Positions 1 through 8,074 of a stretch of DNA of 60,566 bases are shown piece by piece. The notes beneath the pieces are model-generated. The model did no database searches. It saw nothing but the letters and a program-made list of their open reading frames with translations, and was not told the origin of the DNA. Each line of letters starts with the position of its first letter. Position 1 is the stretch's first letter. Both the position numbers and the translations under genes were made by a program. This DNA comes from an uncultured Bacillota bacterium (lineage in GTDB: Bacteria > Bacillota_I > Bacilli_A > RF39 > UBA660): the NCBI GenBank assembly GCA_946622285.1, contig CAMOPK010000004.1, positions 1 to 60,566 of the forward strand. Reading direction: 5' to 3'.

Positions 1-238
1 TATCTGCACCTATAATATGATGCTCTTCAGTAAAACTTACATCTGTTACACTAGCAATGTCATGAAGAAGAGCTGCTATTGCAACTATTTCTAAATCTGC
101 ACCATATTCACTAGCATATTTTTTTGCTAGTTCATAAACTATTTTTATGTGATGGTCCCATGCTCCTATCCCATATGCATTTGTAGGTTGTTCACATCTA
201 TTTTTTACTTCATTATACATTTTATCTTCAATTGTCAT
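1..238 (-). CDS. HD-domain hydrolase, C-terminus cut by window edge
   Basis: The reverse strand opens with ATG at 238, preceded by AGGAGA, and stays open to base 1, giving about 79 residues. The visible part has paired histidines in WDHH and the metal-binding HD pair in ALLHDIAS, followed by EEHH, the pattern of small HD-superfamily metal-dependent phosphohydrolases (COG1418-like). These hydrolyse nucleotide or other phosphate esters; the substrate cannot be told. A separate HD protein of similar style lies at 44940-45596. The C-terminal half is outside the window. Confidence 0.75.
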   Translation of the reverse strand, partial: MTIEDKMYNEVKNRCEQPTNAYGIGAWDHHIKIVYELAKKYASEYGADLEIVAIAALLHDIASVTDVSFTEEHHIIGAD

Positions 239-372
239 AATATTTCTCCTGCTCCAATTGTTTAACCATCAATACCAAGTATCAAATACAATTTATTTTT
301 AGTTTTATTGATATAAAATGTGTCGGCATATTACAAGCCAGTACTCTAATTTTCCTCAAAAATGAGTATATT

Positions 373-608
373 TTAACCTGTTTTCCTTAATTTATCTTCT
401 TCTACAAATTCTAATTTATTGCTTTTTCCAATATATGGACTAGCTAAATCATTTGGTTTAAAAGTTCCAGTACATTTTGTGGACATAGAACAATATGAAT
501 AGTTTCCAATAATTCCAGCTCCTTCAAGGCAAATTGCATTTCTAACTTCTTCTATATTTTTTGTTGGAACTGTTACGATTATTTTACTTTATTAATATTA
601 AGATTCAT
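373..608 (-). pseudogene. Decayed NIF3/YqfO-like fragment
   Basis: From about 585 down to 373 the reverse strand reads a conserved block containing AICLEGAGIIGNYSYC, then a TGTFKP segment and SPYIGK. This matches the inner domain of NIF3/DUF34 proteins and their small standalone relatives. The ATG at 608 hits a stop after nine codons; adding one base in the A-run near 579 would restore the KIIVTVP start. The frame ends at 373 with KTG, well short of the usual length. An N-terminal frameshift and a missing C-terminus suggest a dead gene, unless there is a sequencing error. Bases 239-372 hold nothing else I can identify. Confidence 0.55.
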
Positions 609-630
609 AATTTTATACCTCTATACTATT

Positions 631-1506
631 TTAGTCATTAAATTCATCACTATGTTCTTTAAAGAATGCATTATATATTTTTACATTATCTAATTCTGTC
701 CATTTTTTAGATTTAACTGGAGTTGTATCCAAATCATAGATTTTAGCATTATCTAATGCCAAAAGAAATGGTGAATGTGTTGCAATAATAAATTGACAAT
801 TATAAAATCTTGCAGATTCCTCAATAAAAGTCTTAAGTTTCAATTGATTTTCAGCCGATAAACTGTTTTCAGGTTCATCTATTATGTATAAAGCATTATC
901 TTCAATTTCATTTTGCCAGAAGTCTAATGCTGTTTCACCATTTGATTCTTGAACTATAGTATTGTTTCTTAATCTTGTTCTTACATATTTGGAAACTGTC
1001 ATTCGATTAGAATCAACTTTATTTTTTAATTCTTCATATTGGTTTAAACCGGAATTATATTTTGTTGATGGAGTATTTTTGTATTCATAATATTCATCTA
1101 TCAAATCATTTTTTCTTCTATTTACATTTGAATTAATGGCTCTTAAATCTAGTAAATAGTCAAATACATCATCACTAGAGATATATTTCATACCTTTACA
1201 TTCACTTTGATGCATCAATTCACAATACTTTTTGCATTCTCTTACATATTGATCAAATAGTTCACTTCGTTTATCAATGTTTCGCTTTGATGCATTAATT
1301 GAATCACAAATGAGATTTAAAAGGGTTGTTTTACCAGAACCATTTCCACCATAAAAAATTGTGATAGGTTCAAAATCTATATTTGAGAATTCTTTTTCTG
1401 AGAAAATTTTTAAAGGATAAAGATTATTATATATATTCATTTTATGCATTATCAGTGGATGTTCTTCATTTTCATCTAGCAATTTGAAACTTTTAAGATA
1501 AATCAT
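631..1506 (-). CDS. AAA-family ATPase (ABC-like, OLD/RecF-type fold)
   Basis: This 291-residue single-domain ATPase has a Walker A motif GGNGSGKTT at residues 53-61, a Walker B in ALYIIDEPENSLS near residue 215, and THSPF near 245. It resembles the short predicted ATPases (COG3910-like) often found alone in Firmicutes. It has no membrane segment, so it is a soluble ATPase rather than a transporter part. ATG at 1506 follows AAAGGAGGAATATT. An extended -10 (TGTTATAAT) just upstream suggests it is monocistronic. The cellular role is unknown; a defence or DNA-repair function is possible but nothing nearby supports it. Confidence 0.75.
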   Translation of the reverse strand: MIYLKSFKLLDENEEHPLIMHKMNIYNNLYPLKIFSEKEFSNIDFEPITIFYGGNGSGKTTLLNLICDSINASKRNIDKRSELFDQYVRECKKYCELMHQSECKGMKYISSDDVFDYLLDLRAINSNVNRRKNDLIDEYYEYKNTPSTKYNSGLNQYEELKNKVDSNRMTVSKYVRTRLRNNTIVQESNGETALDFWQNEIEDNALYIIDEPENSLSAENQLKLKTFIEESARFYNCQFIIATHSPFLLALDNAKIYDLDTTPVKSKKWTELDNVKIYNAFFKEHSDEFND

Positions 1507-1531
1507 AATATTCCTCCTTTAAATCATTTTT

Positions 1532-1540
1532 ATTATAACA
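1532..1540 (-). promoter_or_regulatory. Extended -10 promoter for AAA ATPase
   Basis: Minus-strand TGTTATAAT lies between the alr terminator and the Shine-Dalgarno of the ATPase gene. No clear -35 is visible. Confidence 0.5.
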
Positions 1541-1556
1541 TGTAAATGACAAAAAA

Positions 1557-1577
1557 AGATAGTTTTGTTGACTATCT
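1557..1577 (-). terminator. Rho-independent terminator of the alr operon
   Basis: On the minus strand AGATAGT pairs with ACTATCT across a 7-base loop and is followed by a run of T. The alr stop codon is inside the 5' arm. Confidence 0.8.
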
Positions 1578-2630
1578 CTCTATATAAATTCTAGGTACTC
1601 TTTTTCCTATTGAACATATTACCTCATATGTAATTGTATCTAAATGCTTTGCAATTTCTTTAATATGTTCTATATCCTTTATAATTACAACTTTATCACC
1701 AACAGAAACTTCATCATCTACTTTTACAAATAACATATCCATACAAACGTTTCCAACTATTTTATATGGCTTATCATTTATAAAAACTGTTCTTCCAGTA
1801 TTTTTTCTGATAATTCCATCAGCATATCCTATTGCAATCACTGCAATTTTTTCATTACCTTTTGCCTTATATGCCCCATTATATCCTACTGTTTCATTAG
1901 TAACATCGTTTATTTGTATTACTTCACTATATAAACTAAATGTAGATTTAAATTTAATATCTTTATAATCAATTAACCCATACATTGATATTCCAAGTCT
2001 ACAGCCATTGGCATAGCTTCTTCTTTTAAAATATTCGGTTGCTTCACTTGCACCAACATGAATTATGGGTATTTCATTTAAATTAATATCTGAAGTTATA
2101 TTTTCAAATTTTTCCCATTGCTTTAAAGTTGTAACAGAATCACTTGGATTATATATATGTGTGTAGATTCCTTCTAAATAGAATCTATTTTTTATTTCAT
2201 TATACATTTTATTAAATTCGTCTTTATTATTAACACCTAATCTATTCATACCAGTATTAATCTTTATATGTACTTTTAGATTATCATTACTAATATTTAT
2301 TTTAGATAAATAATCATAGTTATTAATTGTTATCGTTATGTTATTTTTAACACAAATATCAATATATTTTGGATCAATTATACCAAGGCATAATATTGGA
2401 ATATCAGTTATTTCTTTTCTGATTTCTAAAGCTTCATCTAAAGTAGCAGTCACTAAATAATTACATCCTGCATCTATAATTGTTTTAACAACTTTATTAT
2501 CATTGTGTCCATAGCAATCTGCTTTGACAACACCAAAATAATATTTATAATCACTATATCTTTTAATTAATTCTTGAACATTATATTTTATATTATTCAA
2601 ATTGATTTCTACATAAGTATTTCTATACAT
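1572..2630 (-). CDS. alr: Alanine racemase
   Basis: This PLP enzyme converts L-alanine to D-alanine for peptidoglycan. At 352 residues it has normal family length. The PLP lysine is K36 in FGVVKADCYGHN, the phosphate-binding region includes ANGCRLGISMYG, and the opposing catalytic tyrosine is probably in VGYNGAY near residue 250. It is the last gene of an operon running from the HAD gene at 4687, 11 bases after the unknown gene before it, and its stop codon lies inside the terminator. With murC and murT in the window it supports a cell-walled organism. Confidence 0.95.
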   Translation of the reverse strand: MYRNTYVEINLNNIKYNVQELIKRYSDYKYYFGVVKADCYGHNDNKVVKTIIDAGCNYLVTATLDEALEIRKEITDIPILCLGIIDPKYIDICVKNNITITINNYDYLSKINISNDNLKVHIKINTGMNRLGVNNKDEFNKMYNEIKNRFYLEGIYTHIYNPSDSVTTLKQWEKFENITSDINLNEIPIIHVGASEATEYFKRRSYANGCRLGISMYGLIDYKDIKFKSTFSLYSEVIQINDVTNETVGYNGAYKAKGNEKIAVIAIGYADGIIRKNTGRTVFINDKPYKIVGNVCMDMLFVKVDDEVSVGDKVVIIKDIEHIKEIAKHLDTITYEVICSIGKRVPRIYIER

Positions 2631-2641
2631 AAAAGCCCTTC

Positions 2642-3058
2642 TTAGTATTTATATAATATTACATTATTTCTTGCATCTTTAATATTTACTAAAATGTTAC
2701 ATTCAAGTGAATCTAACTTAATATCAAAACATTTTCTTTTATTCATATAACAGACGTCACTATCAATATTTTCAAATTTAAAATTAAGAGCATAAATATC
2801 ATTTTCAATTCTTTTCACATTAGAAATGATCGGCCATATCATAGCTGACTCGTTATTTTCAGATATGCAGTATTCATTGAAATGAATATTTTTAGTTTCA
2901 CCGATTTCTATTGAATTAATATCATTCGTATTAAAATAAATACACACTACGAAGCAATATTTCCCAGATTTATCTGTGACTCTTAAGTTACCATTTATAT
3001 CATATTCTATTTCACTGATTCCAATATCCTCATTATTTAAAATCATCGTATTTTTCAT
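2642..3058 (-). CDS. Unknown protein in alr operon
   Basis: I do not recognise this protein. It has 138 residues from the ATG at 3058. That start is chosen because AGG at 3065-3067 lies six bases upstream, whereas the ATG at 3070 overlaps the Shine-Dalgarno itself. The sequence is acidic, rich in Asn, Ile and Glu, with no signal peptide or membrane segment, and looks like a small all-beta domain. It sits between the hydrolase and alr with almost no spacing, so it is co-transcribed with them. Confidence 0.7.
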   Translation of the reverse strand: MKNTMILNNEDIGISEIEYDINGNLRVTDKSGKYCFVVCIYFNTNDINSIEIGETKNIHFNEYCISENNESAMIWPIISNVKRIENDIYALNFKFENIDSDVCYMNKRKCFDIKLDSLECNILVNIKDARNNVILYKY

Positions 3059-3069
3059 AATATACCTCA

Positions 3070-3801
3070 TTATTTTTCATTTAAAATTTTATTAAATTCT
3101 TCATAATTAGTTATGTTACAAAGATGTCCTGCATTTTTAATTATTTTGATACCATTAATATATTTCTTAGTAAAATTCAAAAAGAGTTTATCTTTTTCAC
3201 CATATATAAGTTTAACATTGTCATATTTTTTTAACAGTTCAATGTTTTTGTTTTTATTTTTCAAGAATGTTGTAATTTCATCAAACCATTTATATAAAAT
3301 ACTTTTATCCATACGTGTTGTAAATTCATAAAAATTCTTTTTGAATGATTTTTCTTCTTTATTGTTTAAAACAAATGCAACTATTAAATGCATATATAAA
3401 GATCTTGGTATAATTTTTTTAATTTTATTTGTTACATAATAGCCAAGTGTTAAAAATTTACTAGAAAATCCATATACAGGTGAAATAAGGTATACCTTTT
3501 CAACGTCTTCACTATATTTTTCTAAATAATTTGTTGTTATCATTGCACCTAAAGAAACACCTAATATATCTATTTTGGTGTTTTTTTCACTTGCAAAGTT
3601 ATGAATTTCGTTAATAACACTTTCGAATGTAGCACCTTTGACACTTGATTCCCTTGTATGACCTGCAAGACGAATACATACAATATTATATTTTTCACTT
3701 AAAACCGGAATTTGTTCATAAAAAAGTTTTTCAGTTCCACCCATTGGATGAATCAAAACAATCCACTTGTTTTTTTTATTATCTATTATATTCTTTATCA
3801 C
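3070..3801 (-). CDS. Alpha/beta-fold hydrolase
   Basis: A 243-residue alpha/beta hydrolase. Family motifs visible are the oxyanion-hole HPMGG near residue 18, the nucleophile elbow GVSLGAM, an Asp in YGEKDKLF and a His in NAGHLCN near the C-terminus, so the Ser-Asp-His triad appears complete. The likely start is GTG at 3801, behind AAAGG, three bases after the stop of the preceding gene. It is an esterase or lipase-like enzyme of unknown substrate and the third gene of the alr operon. Confidence 0.85.
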   Translation of the reverse strand: MIKNIIDNKKNKWIVLIHPMGGTEKLFYEQIPVLSEKYNIVCIRLAGHTRESSVKGATFESVINEIHNFASEKNTKIDILGVSLGAMITTNYLEKYSEDVEKVYLISPVYGFSSKFLTLGYYVTNKIKKIIPRSLYMHLIVAFVLNNKEEKSFKKNFYEFTTRMDKSILYKWFDEITTFLKNKNKNIELLKKYDNVKLIYGEKDKLFLNFTKKYINGIKIIKNAGHLCNITNYEEFNKILNEK

Positions 3802-3804
3802 AGA

Positions 3805-4209
3805 TTAAAACCTTTCTTCTAGTGTTGGATTCCCTTCTTCATCATATATTACTGAAGTTACATTCGACATATATAGAATAGCAAAATCAGGATTATCTAA
3901 TGTATATCCTGCAGCTTCTGCCCATTCAAATTCGCTGATTGCTTTCTTTTTAGCATCAATATTATTGCTATCATCAACTAGTTCACAATTAATTCTAATC
4001 CATTCTACATTGTCATATGCAACAATACATACTTTATTATTAGTAATCATTTGCTTATATACATTTTTCTTTTTGTTAGTTAAAATGTATATTTTTCCAT
4101 CATATTCAAAAGGATCTCCAAATGGTCTTACACTTGGTTTATCTCCATCAATTGTTGCAATATAGTTTACTTGTGTTCTTTCTTTTAAAAATTTAAATGT
4201 TTCTTTCAT
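3805..4209 (-). CDS. Pyridoxamine 5'-phosphate oxidase-family protein
   Basis: A 134-residue split-barrel flavoprotein of the PNPOx-like family. YIATIDGDKPSVRPFGDP near the N-terminus and KKNVYKQMITNNKVCIV are typical of the small FMN- or F420-binding subgroup (COG5015). It probably reduces an unknown small substrate and is not the true PdxH, which is longer. I place the start at 4209 because GGAGGA (4214-4219) precedes it; the upstream in-frame ATG overlaps that ribosome site. Second gene of the operon starting at 4687. Confidence 0.85.
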   Translation of the reverse strand: MKETFKFLKERTQVNYIATIDGDKPSVRPFGDPFEYDGKIYILTNKKKNVYKQMITNNKVCIVAYDNVEWIRINCELVDDSNNIDAKKKAISEFEWAEAAGYTLDNPDFAILYMSNVTSVIYDEEGNPTLEERF

Positions 4210-4228
4210 AAAATCCTCCATATATTTA

Positions 4229-4687
4229 TCAATCTATTAATGCTGTATCTTTTAGTAAGATAATATCATTATTTAATTCTTTTATTTTAGTCAAGTTTTT
4301 AGGATCATCATCAATGACTATTATGATACTATCATCTCGTTCATAGTTTTTCATATAATCTGCTTTTAGTATAGCAGTTTCAATCATATTATTTGCTTCT
4401 CTTGAAAGTATTACTCTATTTTCTTTTTTAAAGAATGGTGCATATTTATCTAACCACCAGTTTTTTTGTTCTATTCCTTCCGACTTTCTTGTTGCAGATA
4501 AAATATATAAATCTACATTTGGTAATTCTGAAATTACTTTTAATTTATTGATGCTATCAAATAATGGCCTTTTTTTATCATAGTTACGTGCTTCTCCAAG
4601 TACATAATCAGCTATTACGCCATCCATATCAACAAATAGTTTTACCTTTTTGTTACCATATTGCTTTAAATATTCTTTTAGATACAT
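4229..4687 (-). CDS. HAD-family phosphatase (5'-nucleotidase, NT5C-like)
   Basis: This 152-residue protein has the HAD motif I LFVDMDGVIADY near residue 20, motif II in YILSAT and motif III/IV in IIVIDDDPKN. The layout resembles the 5'(3')-deoxyribonucleotidase and YqfW group (COG4502). The start at 4687 is preferred because GGTGAT lies seven bases upstream; an upstream ATG at 4705 has no ribosome site and overlaps the promoter. It is the first gene of a five-gene operon ending with alr. Confidence 0.8.
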   Translation of the reverse strand: MYLKEYLKQYGNKKVKLFVDMDGVIADYVLGEARNYDKKRPLFDSINKLKVISELPNVDLYILSATRKSEGIEQKNWWLDKYAPFFKKENRVILSREANNMIETAILKADYMKNYERDDSIIIVIDDDPKNLTKIKELNNDIILLKDTALID

Positions 4688-4707
4688 AATTTCATCACCA
4701 TACAATA

Positions 4708-4716
4708 ATTATAACA
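4708..4716 (-). promoter_or_regulatory. Extended -10 promoter of the HAD-alr operon
   Basis: Minus-strand TGTTATAAT is placed directly after the NUDIX terminator and nine bases before GGTGAT of the first gene, implying a very short 5' UTR. Confidence 0.6.
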
Positions 4717-4717
4717 T

Positions 4718-4743
4718 AAAAAGTAGGACTATTTCCTACTTTT
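4718..4743 (-). terminator. Terminator of the NUDIX gene
   Basis: A perfect 10-bp stem (AAAAGTAGGA with TCCTACTTTT) with a 5-base loop, followed by T on the minus strand. Confidence 0.85.
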
Positions 4744-4753
4744 ATTGTATATG

Positions 4754-5182
4754 TTAATTATCTTTAAAGCCTTCCCACACATTATTAGAAACATCAACTT
4801 TTATTTCTTCAATTATGTGACCAACATTACCTTCTCCTGCATATTTATCTAAATTGAAAAAGTTATCATTTAAATTGATCCATTCCAGTTTGTTAATTTC
4901 TTCAATTAATTCAATATTTTTATTTAAAAAACCATAATATACTTCTAGTTCATAATTAAATGCTAGATATATAGAAGTCATAAAATGTTTTAATTCAATA
5001 TCTTTATTTGTTATACCTGTTTCTTCTAATAATTCACGATATGCTTCACTTAAATGATCTTCATTTTCAATTTTACCGCCAACAAAATTATATTTTCCTT
5101 TATATGGCTCTTTAGTTCGTTTACACATTAAAACTTTGCTAAAATCCATATTAAAAACAGCAATAACATTATACTTTTTCAT
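4754..5182 (-). CDS. NUDIX hydrolase
   Basis: A 142-residue NUDIX hydrolase that splits a nucleoside diphosphate linked to another group. The NUDIX box is intact: GGKIENEDHLSEAYRELL followed by EETGI, with REL and EE metal ligands, near residues 30-52. It is similar to 8-oxo-dGTP diphosphatase (MutT/YtkD-type) proteins, but the substrate cannot be read from sequence. The start at 5182 follows GGTGATTAT; the longer reading from 5218 includes the promoter. Single-gene transcription unit. Confidence 0.85.
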   Translation of the reverse strand: MKKYNVIAVFNMDFSKVLMCKRTKEPYKGKYNFVGGKIENEDHLSEAYRELLEETGITNKDIELKHFMTSIYLAFNYELEVYYGFLNKNIELIEEINKLEWINLNDNFFNLDKYAGEGNVGHIIEEIKVDVSNNVWEGFKDN

Positions 5183-5197
5183 ATAATCACCAAGTAA

Positions 5198-5206
5198 ATT
5201 ATAGCA
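5198..5206 (-). promoter_or_regulatory. Extended -10 promoter for NUDIX gene
   Basis: Minus-strand TGCTATAAT, six bases before the GGTGAT ribosome site and immediately after the upstream terminator. Confidence 0.6.
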
Positions 5207-5208
5207 CG

Positions 5209-5238
5209 AAAAAAGCATTTTATTAAAAAATGCTTTTT
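5209..5238 (-). terminator. Terminator of the yvcK-DMT operon
   Basis: AAAAAGCATTTT pairs with AAAATGCTTTTT on the minus strand; the stop codon of the transporter overlaps its base. Confidence 0.8.
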
Positions 5239-6133
5239 AAATATCGAGAATTGCTAATATAACTATTCCAATTATTGCTATTATCAAAAATATGTACTTT
5301 GGTATAGATAATTTTTCTTTTAAGAAAATACTTGAAAGTAAAAGTGATAATATGCAGTAACTACCTACTATAGAAGCATTTATAGTTGAATTGTCAGCCA
5401 TTGCAAAAACATAAAAGAATTGACCTAATGTTTCAAATATAGCTGCTACCCACATAGTAATGTCTTTTTTAATAGTTATTTTTTCTTTGTGTCTCTTTAA
5501 ATATAATATTCCAAAGATTGCTACTAAAAGAAATGTATATTCATAAGCTACTAAAGCTACATTTTCAGATACGAGTTCAAATTTATCTAAATAAATTGCA
5601 TCTAAAAAAGTTCCTAAACCATCTATTAAGCAGTAAATAATTGGAAATACTATTGCTAATATTTTATTTTTCTTTGTTACCACTACTTTATTATCTTTCT
5701 TCTCAAGTAGAGAAACACCAAAAATACCAATAAAGATTAAAATAAAAGCAATATATGCCTTACCTGGCAATACTTCTTTAAAGAATAATAGTAATAATAA
5801 ACTTGTTATTACCCCACTTGTATTTTGAACTGGACTTGATATTGATAATTCAATATATTTAAGCCCTTTATATCCAATATACATTGATAATATATAACAA
5901 AATGATACCGGTAAATATTTTAAAACATCTATTAAATACTTACCTATATTGCTGAAGTTAATGCCATTATATATGATAAAACCAGTTGCATATAGTCCCA
6001 TGACAATACCGACAACTATAGCAGTTTTTAAATCACTATACTTGTCTTTTTCATTATTTGATTTTTTATAAAATAAGTCAGCTAAGCCCCATAAAAGAAA
6101 ACATAGCAAACTAAAAATTGTACCTATTTTCAT
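5237..6133 (-). CDS. EamA/DMT-family transporter
   Basis: This 298-residue integral membrane protein has about ten hydrophobic segments arranged as two five-helix halves, the drug/metabolite transporter fold. Typical features are LLCFLLWGLADLFYKKS at the N-terminus and LKYIELSISSPVQNTSGVITS at the end of the first half. It probably moves a small metabolite across the membrane; the substrate is unknown. ATG at 6133 follows AGGTGAG, which overlaps the yvcK stop codon, so the two are translationally close. Confidence 0.85.
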   Translation of the reverse strand: MKIGTIFSLLCFLLWGLADLFYKKSNNEKDKYSDLKTAIVVGIVMGLYATGFIIYNGINFSNIGKYLIDVLKYLPVSFCYILSMYIGYKGLKYIELSISSPVQNTSGVITSLLLLLFFKEVLPGKAYIAFILIFIGIFGVSLLEKKDNKVVVTKKNKILAIVFPIIYCLIDGLGTFLDAIYLDKFELVSENVALVAYEYTFLLVAIFGILYLKRHKEKITIKKDITMWVAAIFETLGQFFYVFAMADNSTINASIVGSYCILSLLLSSIFLKEKLSIPKYIFLIIAIIGIVILAILDI

Positions 6134-6141
6134 ATTCTCAC

Positions 6142-7095
6142 CTATTGTTTAAATAAATATGAATAAATATCTAAAGCTAATTTATCGACTTGATGACGAA
6201 TTACCCCTTCAGATATATCCACATAATTATTATGAATAATTTGAACTTTCATTTTTTTTATTTTTTCTTTATCAAATTCAACTTTATCTTTTTGTTCAGC
6301 AACTTTATATTTTTCAATGATGCTATCAGATATTTTTCCATCATTTACAACTACAACATCAACTTTTCTTTTACCTAAATAATTGTTTAAAGCTTTAATG
6401 TGATCGCTGACAGTATAGTTATCAGTTTCTCCAGGTTGTGTCATCATATTACAAACATACATTATTTTAGCATCACTTTTTCGAATTGCTCTTCTCATAT
6501 CAGCATTTAATAAGTTTGGTATTACACTTGTATATAAACTACCCATACTTAAAAGAATTAAATCAGCATTTTCTACTTCTTTTAATACTAATGGATTAGT
6601 TTTAACATCATCTTTATAAAAAACTTTTTTTATGCTTTTATTAGATTCTGTTATGTTATGTTCTCCAATGATTTCACTACCATCTTCCATTATGGCACTT
6701 AAAGTTGCATTATCTTCTGTTAGAGGAAGAACTTTTCCTTTTAAATTAAAGACTTTAGAAAGTGATTCAATTCCATCAGACATATTTCCAGTTATATTTG
6801 CAAGAGCCGTTAGAACTAAATTACCTACGGCATGGCCATTTAAATCACTTGTTGTCTGAAAGCGATAGTTCATGAGTTTTTCAATTAAAGGCTCAGTTTC
6901 AGAAAGCGATGTTATAACTCTTCTAATATCACCGACAGCAATTGTATTAAATTCGGCACGTAATCTACCAGTACTTTTACCATCATCACTTACAGATACA
7001 ACTGCTGTTATATCTAGTGGAAATAGTTTTAGACCTTTTAACAATGTTGACATTCCTGTCCCACCACCGAGTACTACAACTTTCTTGTTTCTCAT
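6142..7095 (-). CDS. yvcK: YvcK/CofD-like gluconeogenesis factor
   Basis: A 317-residue protein of the YvcK family (COG0391). It has the nucleotide-sugar binding start VVVLGGGTGMSTLLKGLK, then SVSDDGKSTGRLR and NGHAVGNL, all family signatures. In other Bacilli YvcK binds UDP-sugars and helps control cell-wall synthesis and carbon use. The start at 7095 is chosen for the AGGTGA at 7101-7106. It usually sits with rapZ and whiA; here those partners are absent and a DMT transporter follows. Confidence 0.93.
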   Translation of the reverse strand: MRNKKVVVLGGGTGMSTLLKGLKLFPLDITAVVSVSDDGKSTGRLRAEFNTIAVGDIRRVITSLSETEPLIEKLMNYRFQTTSDLNGHAVGNLVLTALANITGNMSDGIESLSKVFNLKGKVLPLTEDNATLSAIMEDGSEIIGEHNITESNKSIKKVFYKDDVKTNPLVLKEVENADLILLSMGSLYTSVIPNLLNADMRRAIRKSDAKIMYVCNMMTQPGETDNYTVSDHIKALNNYLGKRKVDVVVVNDGKISDSIIEKYKVAEQKDKVEFDKEKIKKMKVQIIHNNYVDISEGVIRHQVDKLALDIYSYLFKQ

Positions 7096-7152
7096 ATATA
7101 TCACCTAACTTTATATTACCAAATTTTTGGCTTTTTTTCTAGTTTGACCAAA

Positions 7153-7174
7153 AAAAGAGAGCAATCTCTCTTTT
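7153..7174 (-). terminator. Terminator of the HipA-like pair
   Basis: AAAAGAGAG pairs with CTCTCTTTT, followed by more T on the minus strand; the stop codon of the second kinase gene is inside the stem. Confidence 0.85.
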
Positions 7175-8066
7175 ATCTAGTCATTTTTGAAGCTTCTTCT
7201 TGCTTTGATTCAACAAATCTTTTTAAGAAATCGATTCCTTCACTTTCTAATCCAACACCATTACCTGCTCGTTTTTGAAACTCATTAATTATTGGTATAT
7301 AATTGCTATTTATTATTTCGTCCAATATTTTTTTTACAGTTTCGGGATATTCCCATAATAATGCAATTATATTTGCATCCAGACCATCTAATGTTATTGG
7401 TCCAGTACGAAATTCGGGATCTTCAACTGGAATAGCGGGAACCCATATTTTATTATATCTTGAATCAATTCCTTGTTTTGTTGCAGCAAATGAAGACTCA
7501 CTATCAATTATTGGAGCCAATCTAAGTTTGCCATCTGGACCTTGCTCAAATGTAAGGTTTCTAATATTATCATCTAATTGATGAGTAAACCAATCAATTA
7601 CATATTTACGAATAATTTGAGTTTTCAACTCTGGATTATTAGCAGATACAGAGTCTATAAGTTCCATTATCTTTTTTAAAGTAACGCTTGTACTTGCTGT
7701 ATAATATGGATTGCCAAACTGTGGGTATATATGATGTAATGTTGCAAGACTTTCATATCGATATCCATCTTTATGAACATTTGGTGATAATAATCCTTGA
7801 GCACCATTTAGTGTAACAAGCCTATATGACGCAGTTTCGAATCCATGCATATGTAAAACAGCATCAGATAGTAATTCACCTAATACGCGAGCGTCACCTC
7901 TTTGTTTAAAATATTGCAAAACACCATCAATTCGATACCAGTTGTTTTTTTCATCAAAATGTTCGCGGTCAATACCCAAAAGTTTCCCAGCTTCTGCATA
8001 TGTTACTTTTCTTAATCGACTTAATTCAGTTATTCTTTTTTTATTAAAAGTTATATTATAATACAT
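7173..8066 (-). CDS. HipA-like kinase, paralogue 2
   Basis: This 297-residue protein has a HipA/CtkA-type kinase layout. Possible ATP lysine K54 lies in LQYFKQR, GLLSPN follows near residue 102, the catalytic motif is D165-x4-N170 in LDDNIRNLTF, and the metal Asp is D188 in LAPIIDSES. HipA of E. coli has the same D-x4-N and LxPxYD spacing. No HipB-like regulator is visible. It is a diverged duplicate of the preceding gene, eight bases away, so the two are co-transcribed. The target is unknown; it could equally be a phosphoinositide-kinase-like relative. Confidence 0.65.
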   Translation of the reverse strand: MYYNITFNKKRITELSRLRKVTYAEAGKLLGIDREHFDEKNNWYRIDGVLQYFKQRGDARVLGELLSDAVLHMHGFETASYRLVTLNGAQGLLSPNVHKDGYRYESLATLHHIYPQFGNPYYTASTSVTLKKIMELIDSVSANNPELKTQIIRKYVIDWFTHQLDDNIRNLTFEQGPDGKLRLAPIIDSESSFAATKQGIDSRYNKIWVPAIPVEDPEFRTGPITLDGLDANIIALLWEYPETVKKILDEIINSNYIPIINEFQKRAGNGVGLESEGIDFLKRFVESKQEEASKMTR

Positions 8067-8074
8067 TATTTCAC

